Source: Candidatus Brocadia sp. (lineage in GTDB: Bacteria > Planctomycetota > Brocadiia > Brocadiales > Brocadiaceae). From it: DNA of 54,801 nucleotides. Below the pieces are notes generated by a model, which worked only from the letters and a program-made list of their open reading frames with translations, searched no databases and was not told the origin of the DNA. The first letter of the stretch is position 1. Each line of letters begins with the position of its first letter. A program made the translations under genes and the position numbers. The stretch spans positions 1 through 54,801 of the forward strand of contig JABWAQ010000039.1 in the NCBI GenBank assembly GCA_013360945.1, in the 5' to 3' direction. Below, in pieces: positions 42,787 through 51,497 of the stretch.

Positions 42787-44508
42787 ATGATATTCAAACA
42801 TGATATTCTCATAGTGGGTGCCGGGCTTGCTGGTTTGCGGGCAGCCGTTGAGATGGCGGGAATTGCAGATGTTGCACTGATCAGCAAGGTATTCTCCACC
42901 CGCTCTCATTCCGGTGCAGCCCAGGGTGGTATTGCCGGATCTCTGGGCAATGAAGAACCCGATTCGTGGGAATGGCACATGTACGATACGGTCAAGGGAG
43001 GGGATTTTCTTACTGACCAGGATGCTGCTGAAGTTCTTGCGAAGGATGCGTCCCGTGCCATTTACGAACTTGAACATATGGGTGTTCCTTTCAACAGGAC
43101 ACCGGCTGGCACCATTGCCCAGCGGGCATTTGGCGGCCATACTCGTGATTTCGGCAAGGCGCCGGTTAAAAGGGCATGCCATGCAGCCGACCGGACAGGC
43201 AGGGTAATTATGGATACCCTGTACTTCGAATCGCTCCGGAAAGGGATTAAGGTCTACGAAGAATTTTATCTGTTAGACCTGATTATGAAAGAGGACAAAG
43301 TTGCAGGCATTGTGGCATACGAGCTTGCAACGGGCGCCGTCCACGTCATACACTCCCGTGTGGTCCTGTTGGCAACAGGAGGTTTCGGCAAGGTGTATAA
43401 AACCACATCCAATTGTTTTGCAAATACCGGGGATGGGGTGTATCTTGCTTATAGGGCTGGGGTGCCTCTTGAAGATATGGAGTTTGTTCAATTTCATCCT
43501 ACGGGTATTTACGGCATGGGCGTGCTCATCAGTGAAGCAGCCCGCGGCGAAGGTGGTATACTACGAAATGCAAAAGGTGAACGGTTCATGGAAAAATATG
43601 CTCCAAACCTAAAAGACCTTGCCCCAAGGGATGTGATCAGTCGTGCGATTTATGAGGAAATTCGCGAGGGCAGGGGCATCGATAAGCGTGATTTTGTCCA
43701 TCTTGATCTTACCCATCTGGGGAAAGAACGGCTTGCGACGAAGCTTTCTGAGATTTCCTCCTTTGTTCGAATTTATCTGGGACTTGATCCTGACAAGGAT
43801 CTTATTCCCGTACAACCCACCTGCCACTATATGATGGGAGGCATTCCAACCAACCTGGATGGCCAGGTACTGGATGAAAATCAACAAGTGATACAGGGTC
43901 TGTATGCAGCCGGGGAATGTGCCTGTGTATCGGTGCACGGCGCTAACCGGTTAGGTTGTAATTCATTGCTTGACCTGGTGGTATTTGGACGCAGGGCAGG
44001 CAAAAAGATAATCCAGGAGCTGGAAAGTCTTGCCTTTGCTTCATTACCCGATCAATCTGATAAGAGTACGCTTACAAAGATTGAACGTCTGAAGAGGAGG
44101 CAGAATGGGGAAAAGGCCGGGGCGTTGAGAACTGAAATGCAAGAGACTATGACAGCGTATTGCTCTGTATTCCGTAATAAGAAGGACCTGAATAAAGCCC
44201 TTGATATTTTAAAGTCTTTAATGGAACGATATGAGAATGTTGTAATAGACAACCGTGGGTTTAGATTTAATACAGACCTTATGGAGGCCATTGAGCTGGA
44301 ATCCTTACTCAACCTGTCATATATAATTTTGGTTTCGGCCATGACGAGAGAAGAAAGCCGTGGTGCCCATTTCAGAGAAGACTATCCCGAAAGAGACGAT
44401 CAGAACTGGCTCAAGCATACCTTGAACCGGAAGACTGAGAATGGTTATCGCCTCTTCTACAAGCCGGTGACCGTTACCCGATTTGAACCAAAACCGAGGG
44501 TTTATTGA
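42787..44508 (+). CDS. sdhA: succinate dehydrogenase/fumarate reductase flavoprotein subunit
   Basis: 573 residues with FAD-binding DILIVGAGLAGLRAAVEMAG and the SHSGAAQGGI motif, whose His41 is the expected site of covalent flavin. The substrate site HPTGIYG..LISEAARGEGG, catalytic Arg region NAKGERFMEKY and PVQPTCHYMMGGI follow, then AAGECACVSVHGANRLGCNSLLDLVVFGRR. It interconverts succinate and fumarate. sdhB starts 1 nt after its stop. No cytochrome b or membrane-anchor gene (sdhC/D, frdC/D) lies upstream or downstream in the window, so the direction and quinone link are open. Confidence 0.95.
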   Translation: MIFKHDILIVGAGLAGLRAAVEMAGIADVALISKVFSTRSHSGAAQGGIAGSLGNEEPDSWEWHMYDTVKGGDFLTDQDAAEVLAKDASRAIYELEHMGVPFNRTPAGTIAQRAFGGHTRDFGKAPVKRACHAADRTGRVIMDTLYFESLRKGIKVYEEFYLLDLIMKEDKVAGIVAYELATGAVHVIHSRVVLLATGGFGKVYKTTSNCFANTGDGVYLAYRAGVPLEDMEFVQFHPTGIYGMGVLISEAARGEGGILRNAKGERFMEKYAPNLKDLAPRDVISRAIYEEIREGRGIDKRDFVHLDLTHLGKERLATKLSEISSFVRIYLGLDPDKDLIPVQPTCHYMMGGIPTNLDGQVLDENQQVIQGLYAAGECACVSVHGANRLGCNSLLDLVVFGRRAGKKIIQELESLAFASLPDQSDKSTLTKIERLKRRQNGEKAGALRTEMQETMTAYCSVFRNKKDLNKALDILKSLMERYENVVIDNRGFRFNTDLMEAIELESLLNLSYIILVSAMTREESRGAHFREDYPERDDQNWLKHTLNRKTENGYRLFYKPVTVTRFEPKPRVY

Positions 44509-44509
44509 T

Positions 44510-45226
44510 ATGGAAATGAAATTCAGGATATATCGCTTTGATCCGGAGGTGGACAAAGAACCTTATTATAAGACGTATCAAATCACCGCCAACCCATCAG
44601 ATCGCATACTGGACTGTCTCAACAGGATTAAATGGGAGCAGGATGGAACACTCAGTTACCGGATGTCCTGCAGCCATGGTGTGTGCGGCTCTGATGCCAT
44701 GAAAATCAACGGCCGTTGCGCCCTTGCTTGCCAGAAGCTGGTGAAGGAGTACGAAGGGAAGGAGATCGTTCTGGAACCACTCCCTTCTTATAAGGTTCTC
44801 AAAGACCTGGTTGTAGATATGGAGACATTCTTCAGGAAAGTAAAGTATGTGCAGCCCTATTTAATCTCCGAAACTGCTCCTCCGAAAAAAGAGCGCCAGC
44901 AATCCCCGGAGGATAGCAATAAACTTGACGCAGCCATCCGATGCATCTTGTGCGCCTGCTGCATGGGCGCTTGTCCGGTGGTTAACGAGAATGAGCGGTA
45001 TATAGGCCCTGCCCCTCTGGTATGGGCATTCAGGTATATCTTTGATTCACGGGATGATAAGTATCCGGAGCGGCTCAAACGAATAGATTATCCCGACGGA
45101 GCTTGGGCATGTGTGAACCACTATGAGTGCACGCGTGTCTGCCCAAAAGAGATTCCGGTCACTAAATATATCAATACCAATAAACGAGAGATAGAGAAAG
45201 CGAAGGGGAAAAGCAGTTCAGTGTGA
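44510..45226 (+). CDS. sdhB: succinate dehydrogenase/fumarate reductase iron-sulfur subunit
   Basis: 238 residues from the ATG at 44510; an in-frame ATG inside sdhA gives nine more codons but the conserved sequence starts at MKFRIYRFDPE. The 2Fe-2S cluster is bound by CSHGVCGSDAMKINGRCALAC. The second domain has CILCACCMGACP and a CVNHYECTRVCP segment for the 4Fe-4S and 3Fe-4S clusters. GAGGG inside the end of sdhA serves as ribosome binding site. It is convergent with gltA, with 7 nt between the two genes. Confidence 0.95.
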   Translation: MEMKFRIYRFDPEVDKEPYYKTYQITANPSDRILDCLNRIKWEQDGTLSYRMSCSHGVCGSDAMKINGRCALACQKLVKEYEGKEIVLEPLPSYKVLKDLVVDMETFFRKVKYVQPYLISETAPPKKERQQSPEDSNKLDAAIRCILCACCMGACPVVNENERYIGPAPLVWAFRYIFDSRDDKYPERLKRIDYPDGAWACVNHYECTRVCPKEIPVTKYINTNKREIEKAKGKSSSV

Positions 45227-45233
45227 TAGTTTC

Positions 45234-46541
45234 TTACTTACGTTTCTCAATTCCGACGTATTCGCGCTGGTCTGCTCCCGTATAGATTTGTCTCGGCCGC
45301 GCGATTTTTTGCTCAGGGTCTTCCAGCATTTCCTGCCACTGTGCAAGCCAGCCGGACGCACGGGCAATTGCAAACAGAACGGGGAACATATTCACAGGAA
45401 AACCCATTGCCTGATAAATGATGCCGGAATAAAAATCAACATTTGGGTACAGTTTTCGTTCTATAAAATATTCGTCGTTTAAAGCAATTCGCTCAAGTTC
45501 AAGTGCAATGTCCAGCAATGGATTTTTGCCTGTTACCTCAAGGATTTGTCCTATCATGTCTTTGAGAATTTTGGCTCGTGGATCGTAACTCTTATAGACA
45601 CGATGACCGAAACCCATAAGACGAAATTCGCCGGTCTTGACCCGTTTTATATAATCAGGTATGCGATCTTTGCCTCCAATGTCCCGCAGCATGCGAAGCA
45701 CCTGTTCGTTTGCACCACCATGCAGAGGTCCATAAAGACCGGCTGCCGCCGCTGCTACTGATACATAAGGGTCCGGGTGTGAACTGCCCGCGCCTCGCAT
45801 TACTGTGGCGCTGCAGTTCTGCTCGTGATCAGCATGAAGGATAAACATTATATCCATCGCACGCTCGAGCACTGGATCCGGCTTATACTTCACCTCTGTC
45901 ATTTTGAACATCATGTTCAGGAAGTTGCCGGCGTAGTTGAGATCGTCATCCGGATAGACGTACGGCATGCCAATGCTGTGCCGATATGCAAAAGCTGCAA
46001 TGGTTGGCATCTTGGCAATCAGGCGGTAAAACTGTGTTCTGCGTGTCTCAGGGTCAGTGATGCTCTTTGACTCAGGATAGAATGTAGATAGGGCGGCTAC
46101 TGTGCTCACCAGCAAACCCATGGGATGGGCGTCGTAAAGGAATCCATCCATGAATTTTTTAATGTTCTCATGGACCATGGAATGATGGATAATCTGCCAG
46201 GTCCATTCATCCAGTTGTGCGTGTGTGGGAAGCTCACCGTAAAGGATCAAATAGGCGACCTCAAGGTAGTTGCTCTTTATCCCAAGCTCCTGAATAGGAT
46301 AGCCGCGGTAGCGAAGGATGCCTTGTTCACCATCGATGAAGGTAATAGCGCTTTTACAGGAGGCAGTGTTTGTGAAGCCCGGGTCGTAGCTTAATAAGCC
46401 AAAATCATCATCCGAAGCCTTGATTTGACGCAAATCTGCCGCACGAATAGCGGCTCCGTAAGTAGGATATGTCCCGTACATAATGGGAAGATCGTACTGT
46501 TTCCCCGTGCGATTATCAGTGATCGTTAACGTGTCTGGCAT
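45234..46541 (-). CDS. gltA: citrate (Si)-synthase
   Basis: 435 residues, the hexameric type II length. The N-terminal beta-rich domain (DTLTITDNRTGKQYDLPI) and LLSYDPGFTNTASCKSAITFIDGEQGILRYRGYPI are typical. Catalytic His residues lie in GPLHGGANEQ and FGHRVYKSYDPRA, and the Asp in NVDFYSGI. It condenses oxaloacetate and acetyl-CoA. GGAGA lies 7 nt before the ATG at 46541. Its start overlaps the end of the small ORF upstream by 26 nt, which suggests a DUF364-small ORF-gltA transcription unit. Confidence 0.96.
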   Translation of the reverse strand: MPDTLTITDNRTGKQYDLPIMYGTYPTYGAAIRAADLRQIKASDDDFGLLSYDPGFTNTASCKSAITFIDGEQGILRYRGYPIQELGIKSNYLEVAYLILYGELPTHAQLDEWTWQIIHHSMVHENIKKFMDGFLYDAHPMGLLVSTVAALSTFYPESKSITDPETRRTQFYRLIAKMPTIAAFAYRHSIGMPYVYPDDDLNYAGNFLNMMFKMTEVKYKPDPVLERAMDIMFILHADHEQNCSATVMRGAGSSHPDPYVSVAAAAAGLYGPLHGGANEQVLRMLRDIGGKDRIPDYIKRVKTGEFRLMGFGHRVYKSYDPRAKILKDMIGQILEVTGKNPLLDIALELERIALNDEYFIERKLYPNVDFYSGIIYQAMGFPVNMFPVLFAIARASGWLAQWQEMLEDPEQKIARPRQIYTGADQREYVGIEKRK

Positions 46542-46698
46542 GATGTGTCTCCTTTTTCCAGGATGAGGCGGAGTTGCAATTGCAATACAGGCAAACGAAG
46601 AAGCCGGCCACAGCCATTAATACACAAACATCCTTTTTATGGCTGAATAAGGTTGGGATTGTTCCAGAGACAAGCCGCGTTAAAATTTTGCTATTCAT
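46516..46698 (-). CDS. small membrane protein upstream of gltA
   Basis: 60 residues from the ATG at 46698, where AGGAGG lies 8 nt upstream within the end of the DUF364 gene. The predicted product has a single hydrophobic segment (VCVLMAVAGFFVCLYCNCNSA) rich in Cys, with a basic/His-rich tail. I recognise no family. The very good ribosome binding site and the 4-base overlap zone with DUF364 favour a real gene, but the reading frame is short and could be fortuitous. Confidence 0.5.
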   Translation of the reverse strand: MNSKILTRLVSGTIPTLFSHKKDVCVLMAVAGFFVCLYCNCNSASSWKKETHHARHVNDH

Positions 46699-46700
46699 GA

Positions 46701-47567
46701 TCACATCCTCCTTTCATCTTTGGTTCTTCTTAAATGAGTTTCGTTGCGTATTACGATCTTTTCTGCACATTTTTCAAAGAAGTCGTATCCTGAACCTGCC
46801 TCACCAATAAGATGGATCATCTTCATTGCATTGGTAATTTTCACGCCGCCTAAAACAGTCACACCTCTCTTAAAGAGTGGTTCCGGGTAAACACTGGCCG
46901 TGGGCCCAACAACGACAATGTCTCTCGCTTTTTTGGCAAGCTCCAGAATAGGTTCAAGGGTATGATTTACAAGGGTAACCCCGGTTACAATCAGGATATC
47001 CCCTCTGGGAATTAAGTCCTGCAAACGATCTTCGGGTTCTATTTCAACCATATCGCCTTTGCCGACAACCCTGGGATTTTTTTCAATGACAAAAAGTTTT
47101 CCGGTCACCTCCTGGATTCTTTTAATAAATGGTGGAAATGCCCCTACCATAACGACCGTATCGTCACCTGAAATCTGGATCAGGTCTAGTGCATTCCCAT
47201 ATGCGGAAGGTTTGTACGGGCAATGATCGTCTTCGAGTAATATTGCAGAAAGTGCATTTATTGCCGCAGTGCCAACGGCCGCCTTGAGAACGTTATCATC
47301 AAGGGCGTACTCCATGAGAACATCGATAGGGAACTTCAATAAATCCCCTGCTTGGGGCATTTTTGCGTGAGATCGGGGACAACACACCGCTTCGGGTATT
47401 TCCTGGACAGGGGTATATGACATGCCTGCATGGCCGGTGTTTAGGACAATCCCTGTGTAAAATACCCCTATCCGTACATCTTTAGGAGTGATATTGAGCC
47501 GGTTTATTAGACGAGATTCTCTGATAATCTCAATCAATTCCTTTGTTATAAACGTTCTTTCGTTCAT
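46701..47567 (-). CDS. DUF364 / DUF4213 putative heavy-metal chelation protein
   Basis: 288 residues. The N-terminal DUF4213 half includes VRIGVFYTGIVLNTGHAGMSYTP and the C-terminal DUF364 half includes VVMVGAFPPFIKRIQEV, VIEKNPRV, ILIVTGVTLVNHTLEPIL and VVVGPTASVYPEPLFKRGVTVLGG. A Cys pair VCCPRSH is a possible metal site. Crystal structures of relatives suggested metal-cofactor chelation, but the role is not established. It is the first gene of a likely unit with the small ORF and gltA. Confidence 0.88.
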   Translation of the reverse strand: MNERTFITKELIEIIRESRLINRLNITPKDVRIGVFYTGIVLNTGHAGMSYTPVQEIPEAVCCPRSHAKMPQAGDLLKFPIDVLMEYALDDNVLKAAVGTAAINALSAILLEDDHCPYKPSAYGNALDLIQISGDDTVVMVGAFPPFIKRIQEVTGKLFVIEKNPRVVGKGDMVEIEPEDRLQDLIPRGDILIVTGVTLVNHTLEPILELAKKARDIVVVGPTASVYPEPLFKRGVTVLGGVKITNAMKMIHLIGEAGSGYDFFEKCAEKIVIRNETHLRRTKDERRM

Positions 47568-47762
47568 ATGCTGTCCGTATTACACTTTCAGAAATATTCT
47601 TTGTCTTTCTCATAGCACTCCTAACGCAACAAAGCTGATACCCGTGACCAGAAATGCAAAGTGGCCGCAGGACAGCAGGAACAGCTTTTCATAATCCGGT
47701 CAATTCGGGTGGCATTAGTGCACGATGCCGGTATATGCATCTGAACAATAGACAAACTGAAA

Positions 47763-48974
47763 TTACACTTGAGTTTCAGACGGAAACTTATTTACGACCC
47801 ATTCATGCAAGAGTATTTCCTGTTTCACCTTTTTGAAGAGTTCCTGTAACTGTGTTTCATCAGGGATGTACTGAACCTTTATGCTTTCCATCATTTCAAA
47901 ACCGCAGTCTTTCAATGTATTCTCTACATGACCAATAGATTGCCCTCCCCAACCATAGGAACCAAAGGCAAGTCCAATTCTGTTTTTTGGAGACAACCCC
48001 TTTAAATAGGTTAAAAAACCCGCCACGGTAGGAAGCATATTGCTGTTTAATGTTGGAGACCCTACACAAATAAATCTGGTAGTCAATACATCGGCAATAA
48101 CATCCGAAATATGGCTGTGCCTGAGATTTGCCATCTTCACGGGAATTCCATGTGATTCAAAAGCCTCTTGAACAGCATTGGCAATCTTTTCCGTTGATTC
48201 CCACATGGTATCATAGACTATCAGACACTTATTGTCCACCTGATTGGAAGCCCATCTCTTATATTCTTCAACAATGGTCGTTACGTGCGAACGCCAGACA
48301 AGCCCGTGACTCGGGGCAATCATATCTATCGGTAAAGAAACAATGGTATCCAGGGCCTTTTGAACCTGGCTGGAATAAGGTAAAACAATATTTGCATAAT
48401 ATTTCTTCGCCTCATCAGTAACGATACCAAGTGGATATTCGTCATCAAACCTTTCAGAAGAAGAGATATGCTGCCCGAAGGCGTCATTTGAAAACAGGAG
48501 ACGGTCTTCTTCCAGGTAATTCACCATATTGTCAGGCCAGTGTACCAATGGAGTAAGAACAAATTTAATATTCTTCCTGCCAAGAGGAATAGTCTCGTTA
48601 GATTTGACGACTTTATAATTCCAATCATTTCTTTTATAATGAGCCAGTAATCCCTTGTGTCCATGAGGAGAAGTTATAATTGTGGCGTTTTTAGCAATCT
48701 TCATGAGCAGTGGCAGGCTGCCCGAATGGTCCATCTCCACATGATTTGAAATAATATAATGAATATTTGAAGGGTCGACGAGAGATGACAACCTCTGAAT
48801 CATCTTGTCGAAAAGGTACGGTCTTACGGTATCAATTAACGTGATTTTTTCATCAAGTACCAAATAGGCATTATACGTGGAACCTCTTTGTGTCGAATAA
48901 CCGTGGAAATTTCTCAAATCCCAGTCAATTTCCCCAACCCAATAAACCCCTTCTTTAAGTTTTACCGGATGCAT
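47763..48974 (-). CDS. fprA: flavodiiron protein (FprA family)
   Basis: 403 residues from the ATG at 48974, which has AAAGGAGG 7 nt upstream. The N-terminal metallo-beta-lactamase-like diiron domain has NHVEMDHSGSLP (the HxExDH ligands), SPHGHKG and VHWPDNMVNYL. The C-terminal flavodoxin domain has IVYDTMWESTEKIA and GSPTLNSNMLP. These enzymes reduce O2 to water or NO to N2O and protect anaerobes. No rubredoxin gene is adjacent, so the electron donor is encoded elsewhere. Single gene. Confidence 0.95.
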   Translation of the reverse strand: MHPVKLKEGVYWVGEIDWDLRNFHGYSTQRGSTYNAYLVLDEKITLIDTVRPYLFDKMIQRLSSLVDPSNIHYIISNHVEMDHSGSLPLLMKIAKNATIITSPHGHKGLLAHYKRNDWNYKVVKSNETIPLGRKNIKFVLTPLVHWPDNMVNYLEEDRLLFSNDAFGQHISSSERFDDEYPLGIVTDEAKKYYANIVLPYSSQVQKALDTIVSLPIDMIAPSHGLVWRSHVTTIVEEYKRWASNQVDNKCLIVYDTMWESTEKIANAVQEAFESHGIPVKMANLRHSHISDVIADVLTTRFICVGSPTLNSNMLPTVAGFLTYLKGLSPKNRIGLAFGSYGWGGQSIGHVENTLKDCGFEMMESIKVQYIPDETQLQELFKKVKQEILLHEWVVNKFPSETQV

Positions 48975-49348
48975 AAGTGTTCCTCCTTTAAAAAGCAAAT
49001 ATTAATAAAAGCTTATTTGTTTTTCGTGAAACCTTCGCCAATCATCACACCCATAGTAATGGTTTTGCGTAAAAGCAACCAAATCTCTCACTCTCCATCT
49101 CCCTTTCTCTCCTTAGAAAGGAGGGATAGATAAAGTGGCAAAAATATTTCTAACATGTTATAATAGCAAAAGTTGTTATAAATAAAAAGAAAAATGGATA
49201 CAAAATGGCGACTTTGATGCTTATATAAAAAATTATCTGCATATAGGTTGCTGTAAGGAGCGTTGTGCTGTTAAAAGATGATAAAAGTCAATGGTATTGA
49301 CAGTCTTTTCGATTCATTCTGGTTAGGGAATTACCGGGGAGTCATCAT
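48975..49348. other. intergenic region
   Basis: No gene, terminator or promoter could be supported in this AT-rich stretch between divergent genes. A pyrimidine-rich tract (about 49080-49120) is followed by an imperfect TTAGAAAGGAGG motif and has the look of dispersed-repeat filler. Confidence 0.4.
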
Positions 49349-49621
49349 TTGGAATGTAGAATAGGGTGCGGGGCTTGTTGTATTGCGTTATCAATTTCAT
49401 CTCTGATTCCCGGTATGCCTGATGGTAAGCCCGCCGGTGTCCGATGCCTGCAACTCAGTCCGGATAACCGTTGTCTCCTCATGGGAAAACAAGAAAGGCC
49501 TGTCGTTTGTTCAAACCTTCGGCCTGCGGAAGAAATGTGTGGGAAAACATCCGAAGAAGCATTTGCGTATCTGGAATTCCTTGAACGATGTACTGCGCCC
49601 ACCGTGGTAAACCATGGATGA
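49349..49621 (+). CDS. YkgJ-family Cys-cluster protein
   Basis: 90 residues with eight Cys, in the pattern CRIGCGACC...GVRCLQL...NRCLLMG..RPVVCSNLRPAEEMCG, which is the zinc/iron-binding cluster of the YkgJ family (UPF0153). Length is near that of E. coli YkgJ, so it seems complete. The start is TTG at 49349 with GGGGAG 7 nt upstream. The function of the family is unknown; a metal-binding or Fe-S role is assumed. It is convergent with the Ysc84 gene, with 5 nt between them. Confidence 0.8.
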   Translation: MECRIGCGACCIALSISSLIPGMPDGKPAGVRCLQLSPDNRCLLMGKQERPVVCSNLRPAEEMCGKTSEEAFAYLEFLERCTAPTVVNHG

Positions 49622-49626
49622 ATGGT

Positions 49627-50190
49627 TCACTTTGCTTGAAAGCTAAACTTCTGTCCGCCTATTGAGGCTTCGTACATTAAACCGCTTTTCGACAAAGTAA
49701 AGACGGCAACGCCTTCACTATAGTCGGCGTCTTTAGAAACTCCGGAAGTTGCCGCTACAGCGGAAGCCTGTGCCCCCAATTTATAGTTGCCCGCCTTAAA
49801 ATCATCAAGTGTTTCTTTGTCTTTGAAAAAGATGATCTCACTGTACGATTGGCCACCAAATTGAGCGCCAATGGTTATTTGTGTAAGGCTTGTAGTGCCA
49901 ATCAGTGTCCCATCTTCATAGACTTCGCCTTTACCATGAGCGGCCCCAATGCCAATACCTCCTTTTGTCACCGTTGGAAATACAGCGTAGCCATAAGCCT
50001 TTTCAAAATAGACCTTCAGGTTTGGATAATTGTTTTTAAAATTTGCGATAACCTCCGCGACTCTTGTATTGGTAATATCTTGCTCTTTTGCCGTTTCAGT
50101 TTGGGTTGGATTCCAACCGCCATAAGCCGGTACAATTGATGTGGCAGTGATGCTCAGAAAGATAAAGTTCGTGATAAGTCGTTTTCTCAT
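49627..50190 (-). CDS. Ysc84/SYLF-domain lipid-binding protein, exported
   Basis: 187 residues with a signal peptide (MRKRLITNFIFLSITATSIVPAYG). The SYLF domain shows YFEKAYGYAVFPTVTKGGIGIGAAHGKGEVYEDG, IGAQFGGQSYSEIIFFKDKETLDDFKAG and the closing SKSGLMYEASIGGQKFSF. Eukaryotic relatives bind phosphoinositides; bacterial ones are periplasmic and their role is unclear. Its start codon overlaps the stop of the gene upstream (ATGA), so translation is coupled to a protein that looks like an antitoxin. Confidence 0.9.
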   Translation of the reverse strand: MRKRLITNFIFLSITATSIVPAYGGWNPTQTETAKEQDITNTRVAEVIANFKNNYPNLKVYFEKAYGYAVFPTVTKGGIGIGAAHGKGEVYEDGTLIGTTSLTQITIGAQFGGQSYSEIIFFKDKETLDDFKAGNYKLGAQASAVAATSGVSKDADYSEGVAVFTLSKSGLMYEASIGGQKFSFQAK

Positions 50191-50504
50191 GGTTTTCTCC
50201 TCGTGAATAATAACTCCTTTTTTTCCATCTCCAGCATCTCCAACATCTCCCAGTCGATAAAGTCACTTTCTGTTTCATGACCATGTCTGTCCTTTATGCG
50301 GCCTTCATCCCACATTTCTTCAAATTCTTTGAAGGAGACACTATATTTTTCTTCATATTTCAATATCTCCCTGGTGTACTGTTCCAGCCTGTTTTCAATT
50401 GAGGAAAGGAGTATATCGTCTGTCTTTTCCTTTAAGACGTCTTCACCAAAAGACTCAACGAAGGCATTATATATTTCTGTATCTATTTCCAGTATATTTG
50501 TCAT
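50187..50504 (-). CDS. small acidic protein resembling antitoxins paired with TumE/DUF6516 toxins
   Basis: 105 residues, Glu/Lys-rich and helical. The C-terminal part KYEEKYSVSFKEFEEMWDEGRIKDRHGHETESDFIDWEMLE follows the pattern 'KYG-S-EEF---W--G-I-D-HSYE-E-D--EWE' that I associate with antitoxin partners of DUF6516 (TumE-like) toxins. I recall this pattern from memory and could not check it. No toxin gene follows; the downstream partner is the SYLF gene, overlapping by 4 nt. The start ATG at 50504 has GGAG upstream (AAGGAGATTACT). Confidence 0.6.
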   Translation of the reverse strand: MTNILEIDTEIYNAFVESFGEDVLKEKTDDILLSSIENRLEQYTREILKYEEKYSVSFKEFEEMWDEGRIKDRHGHETESDFIDWEMLEMLEMEKKELLFTRRKP

Positions 50505-51079
50505 AGTAATCTCCTTACGCCATATTATATCAATCCTTTTTCAGAGAAGAAACCATATTTACCTTTTTCTCCCGATATTCTAATAAAAAATACCGTTACT
50601 TTAAACGTTCTTTTTCAATTGTAGCGGAAAAAGACTACCATGACAAATACTGGATAGTTCCATTGGTTTGAAGTAATAACAAAGCTTTGACTCATTTCCA
50701 AACTCTAAGAATGTGCCAGGATTAAGCTATTTTTGCGCCTTTCCATGCCCCTTCGTCTTCCAGTCCTTATCACAAATCGTACAATAGTCATCTTTGATAA
50801 TCATGCGCTCTTTTCCGTTTCTCTGACTGTCGTAATGTCAATCCCTTGGCGTTCTGACTGATTGTCTTCAACGGGTCGGAAGGATGCACAACCGGCATCA
50901 TGATGCATAAGATGAATACAACTACACTTCATATGGACATTTTTATACCTTTAACTTTGTCCTGCATAAGGTAAGAAGCCATTCTGACAACTAAAAAATG
51001 ATAGTTTTTCTTGCATTCAAATGTCATCATTATTTAGAATAGCAGACGTATTCATAATTACCTGCAATCAAAGATATTT
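50505..51079. other. intergenic region with possible gene debris
   Basis: No intact gene. On the minus strand, about 50730-50810, a 25-codon frame reads MIIKDDYCTICDKDWKTKGHGK and has a CxxC pair. It may be the tail of a decayed zinc-ribbon gene. The N-terminal half of the aldolase gene that starts at 51080 is not found in any frame. Confidence 0.4.
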
Positions 51080-51433
51080 ATGTCCCATATTGCTGAAAAC
51101 CATATAGAAGAGTTCACTGCTGCCTGCCGTGACAGAGATCAGGGAAAATTTTTTGTTATTCCCGAAGTTCCATATTATATTGGCTCAATTGCAGTTGTAC
51201 CTTACCTGAATCCCGGATCAAGCGATCTTGCACGGGAAGTTATCACAGCGATGAAAGGGCATGATCTCGTTGTCTTGAAGAATCACGGGCAGGTGACTGT
51301 GGGAAAAACCTTCGCTGACGTCATTCAGAAGGCAAGTTTCTTCGAGTTGGCATATGAGATTGTCCTTCATGCAGGTGACCAAATTCAATTCCTTTCTGAT
51401 GATGTTGTTGCCTGTTTACGCCAAAGGTATTGA
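51080..51433 (+). pseudogene. N-terminally truncated class II aldolase/adducin-family gene
   Basis: 117 residues that match the C-terminal half of class II aldolases (PEVPYYIGSIAVVPYLNPGSSDLAREVITAM, then VVLKNHGQVTVGKTFADVIQKASFFELAYEI, which contains the last zinc His). The usual protein is 200-230 residues, and its first half, with the HxH zinc pair and the Gly-rich phosphate loop, is missing. The remaining frame is open, so it could be expressed, but a functional aldolase is unlikely. Confidence 0.7.
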
Positions 51434-51497
51434 AATCGAGCATCCTTTGGTATTTCCGGTGAAACACTACTCGATGTTTATATTGAAAGGTAATTCG

